A stretch of DNA of 5,951 bases from an uncultured Spirochaetaceae bacterium (lineage in GTDB: Bacteria; Spirochaetota; Spirochaetia; Treponematales; UBA12059): assembly GCA_938004315.1 (NCBI GenBank), contig CALKWG010000384.1, forward strand, positions 1 through 5,951, in the 5' to 3' direction. This document shows positions 5,027 through 5,951 of the stretch, one piece after another (the first letter of the stretch is position 1; each line of letters begins with the position of its first letter). The notes beneath the pieces were generated by a model, which was given only the letters and a program-made list of their open reading frames with translations, made no database searches and had not been told where the DNA came from. A program made the translations under genes and the position numbers.

Positions 5027-5057
5027 TTGACATCTTCACGATCTATGAGAATATGAA
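5027..5057 (+). promoter_or_regulatory. Promoter of the MFS transporter gene
   Basis: A perfect TTGACA -35 box (5027-5032) is followed by GAATAT (5049-5054, 16-bp spacing) or TATGAA (5052-5057, 19-bp spacing) as -10 candidates. Neither is ideal. The predicted leader of about 55-60 bases contains a small hairpin, GCGCG-gcct-CGCGC (5091-5104), just before the ribosome binding site. Confidence 0.55.
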
Positions 5058-5110
5058 CCATTTATTTTCCTGAGAGCGAAACTCAACTAAGCGCGGCCTC
5101 GCGCGATACG

Positions 5111-5116
5111 GGAGGG
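5111..5116 (+). promoter_or_regulatory. Ribosome binding site of the MFS transporter gene
   Basis: GGAGGG lies six bases upstream of the ATG at 5123 and sets that start. The hairpin at 5091-5104 ends six bases before it. Confidence 0.85.
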
Positions 5117-5122
5117 AAGCCC

Positions 5123-5951
5123 ATGGCTAAGAACCGAATGAACCCCGGTTGGGGCGTGGCCTTCGCGGGCTTGGGCATCAACCTGGCCCTCGGCGTGCTC
5201 TACGCCTGGGGCGTCATAGCCTCCGAGCTCAGGTCTCAGCTGGGTTGGAGCGCCACCTGGTCGCAGGTGCCCTATATGGTCGCCTGCGCCGTCTTCGCCC
5301 TGTCCATGGTGCCCGGCGGTAGGATGCAGGACCGCGTCGGCCCGCGGCCGGTCATGGTCGTAGCCGCGGGGCTTTCCGGCCTGGGCTTCCTCCTCTCGGG
5401 CCTCGTCCTCAAGATCCCCCTGCCCGTCGTCGAGTTCCTCGGCTTGGTCGTCTTCTTCGGCCTCGTCTTCGGCGCGGGCATGGGCCTCGGATACTCCGCG
5501 CCCACCCCGGCGGCCAAGAAGTGGTTCCCCAAGAAGCAGAAGGGGCTCGTGACCGGCATCGTGGTCTCCGGATTCGGCCTGGCCCCCGTGTACATCGCCC
5601 CGCTCACGAGCTATCTCCTGGGCCGCTACGGCCTCTCCTGGACCTTCATATTCTTAGGCGGCGGATTCTTCGCCATCATCTTGGGGCTTTCGGCCTTCAT
5701 CAAGAATCCGAATCAGGAGCACCTGGCCTGGCTTAAGGAAACCTATCCCGAGAAGGCCGACGCCACGGCCGGCGGCCAATGGGAGTTCGATTGGAAGGAG
5801 GCGCTGGCCACTAAGGCTTTCAGGCGCCTCTGGGTGATGTTCTGCTTCGGCACCTTCGCCGGCCTCCTCATCATCGGCCAGATGCGCGACATAGGTACCG
5901 AGCAGGCGCATATCGCCAGCCCCTTCCTCCTACCCATCTTCTACGCCGCGT
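5123..5951 (+). CDS. OFA-family MFS transporter (oxalate:formate-antiporter-like), N-terminal part
   Basis: The first 276 residues of an inner-membrane major-facilitator transporter are present; the gene runs off the window. The opening GWGVAFAGLGINLALGVLYAWGV (from residue 9) is typical of the OFA family, whose best-known member exchanges oxalate for formate; many members carry other small organic acids. The MFS loop 2-3 motif appears as GGRMQDRVGPR (65-75). GMGLGYSAPTPAAKKWFPKKQKG (119-141) and the glycine-rich segment around residues 145-152 are also family features. Hydrophobic segments near 10-33, 48-64, 76-96, 103-124, 142-162 and 170-192 fit six helices, followed by a hydrophilic central loop (about 193-233) and the start of helix 7. 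The family is about 400-450 residues. It has its own promoter, so a functional link to the peroxide genes is not shown. The substrate cannot be deduced from this portion. Confidence 0.92.
   Translation, partial: MAKNRMNPGWGVAFAGLGINLALGVLYAWGVIASELRSQLGWSATWSQVPYMVACAVFALSMVPGGRMQDRVGPRPVMVVAAGLSGLGFLLSGLVLKIPLPVVEFLGLVVFFGLVFGAGMGLGYSAPTPAAKKWFPKKQKGLVTGIVVSGFGLAPVYIAPLTSYLLGRYGLSWTFIFLGGGFFAIILGLSAFIKNPNQEHLAWLKETYPEKADATAGGQWEFDWKEALATKAFRRLWVMFCFGTFAGLLIIGQMRDIGTEQAHIASPFLLPIFYAA

Larger units (their letters stand above)
4633..5122. other. 490-bp intergenic region with repeats and a promoter
   Basis: I see no convincing gene in this stretch. It begins with an A/T-rich patch (TTATAATTATAT) at the end of the ATPase gene. 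Then come very GC-rich sequence with 7-bp inverted arms CCGCGGC (4677-4683) and GCCGCGG (4701-4707), a 13-bp direct repeat, two copies of a 35-bp dyad repeat, and finally an A/T-richer promoter and leader for the transporter gene. Short open frames on both strands here are low-complexity Arg/Pro/Gly translations without ribosome binding sites. Confidence 0.7.

Noticed and set aside
4810..5073. Small plus-strand frame with repeated RGEYFRSIPRR peptide, and minus-strand frames over the same region with repeated LGIERKYSPR
   Set aside because: The peptide repeats simply translate the 35-bp DNA repeat. There are no ribosome binding sites, and the plus frame runs through the transporter's promoter. 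DNA-level repeats explain it better.

Overview
The window is a GC-rich (visibly well over 60 %) bacterial chromosomal segment with good Shine-Dalgarno sites, a sigma-54 activator and a matching sigma-54 promoter. This fits a Gram-negative lineage of the deltaproteobacterial type, but the sequence alone does not fix the taxon. TTA (Leu) and ATA (Ile) codons are surprisingly common for such a GC-rich genome.

Layout. On the minus strand are the 5' part of a monofunctional haem catalase (358 back to 1, cut by the window edge) and, upstream of it, a complete 239-residue Prx6/archaeal-type peroxiredoxin (1303 back to 584). The 225-bp gap between them carries two strong stem-loops and a weak candidate catalase promoter. 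A 176-bp divergent control region (1304-1479) separates the peroxiredoxin from a plus-strand gene (1480-3012) for a GAF / AAA+ sigma-54 / Fis-HTH enhancer-binding protein. Next come a hairpin and a separately promoted gene (3097-4632) for a CbbX/SpoVK-type AAA+ ATPase with an unrecognised N-terminal domain and a Gly/Pro/Ala linker. A 490-bp intergenic region (4633-5122) holds two copies of a 35-bp dyad-containing repeat and a promoter. The window ends inside an OFA-family (oxalate:formate-antiporter-like) MFS transporter gene (5123 to the edge).

How it fits together. In front of the peroxiredoxin is a near-consensus sigma-54 promoter (-24 GG and -12 GC separated by exactly 10 bp). It faces the divergent enhancer-binding protein gene. 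The simplest model is that this regulator, through its cysteine-bearing GAF domain, switches on a peroxiredoxin-catalase peroxide-defence unit from a sigma-54 promoter. That would be an unusual alternative to OxyR/PerR control.

The regulator gene and the AAA+ gene share the same promoter geometry: a -35 hexamer, 18 bp, TACTAT, 6 bp, then ATG, with no Shine-Dalgarno site. Both are therefore predicted to make leaderless mRNAs, whereas the enzymes and the transporter have normal ribosome binding sites. These regulatory claims are inferences from sequence and gene order.
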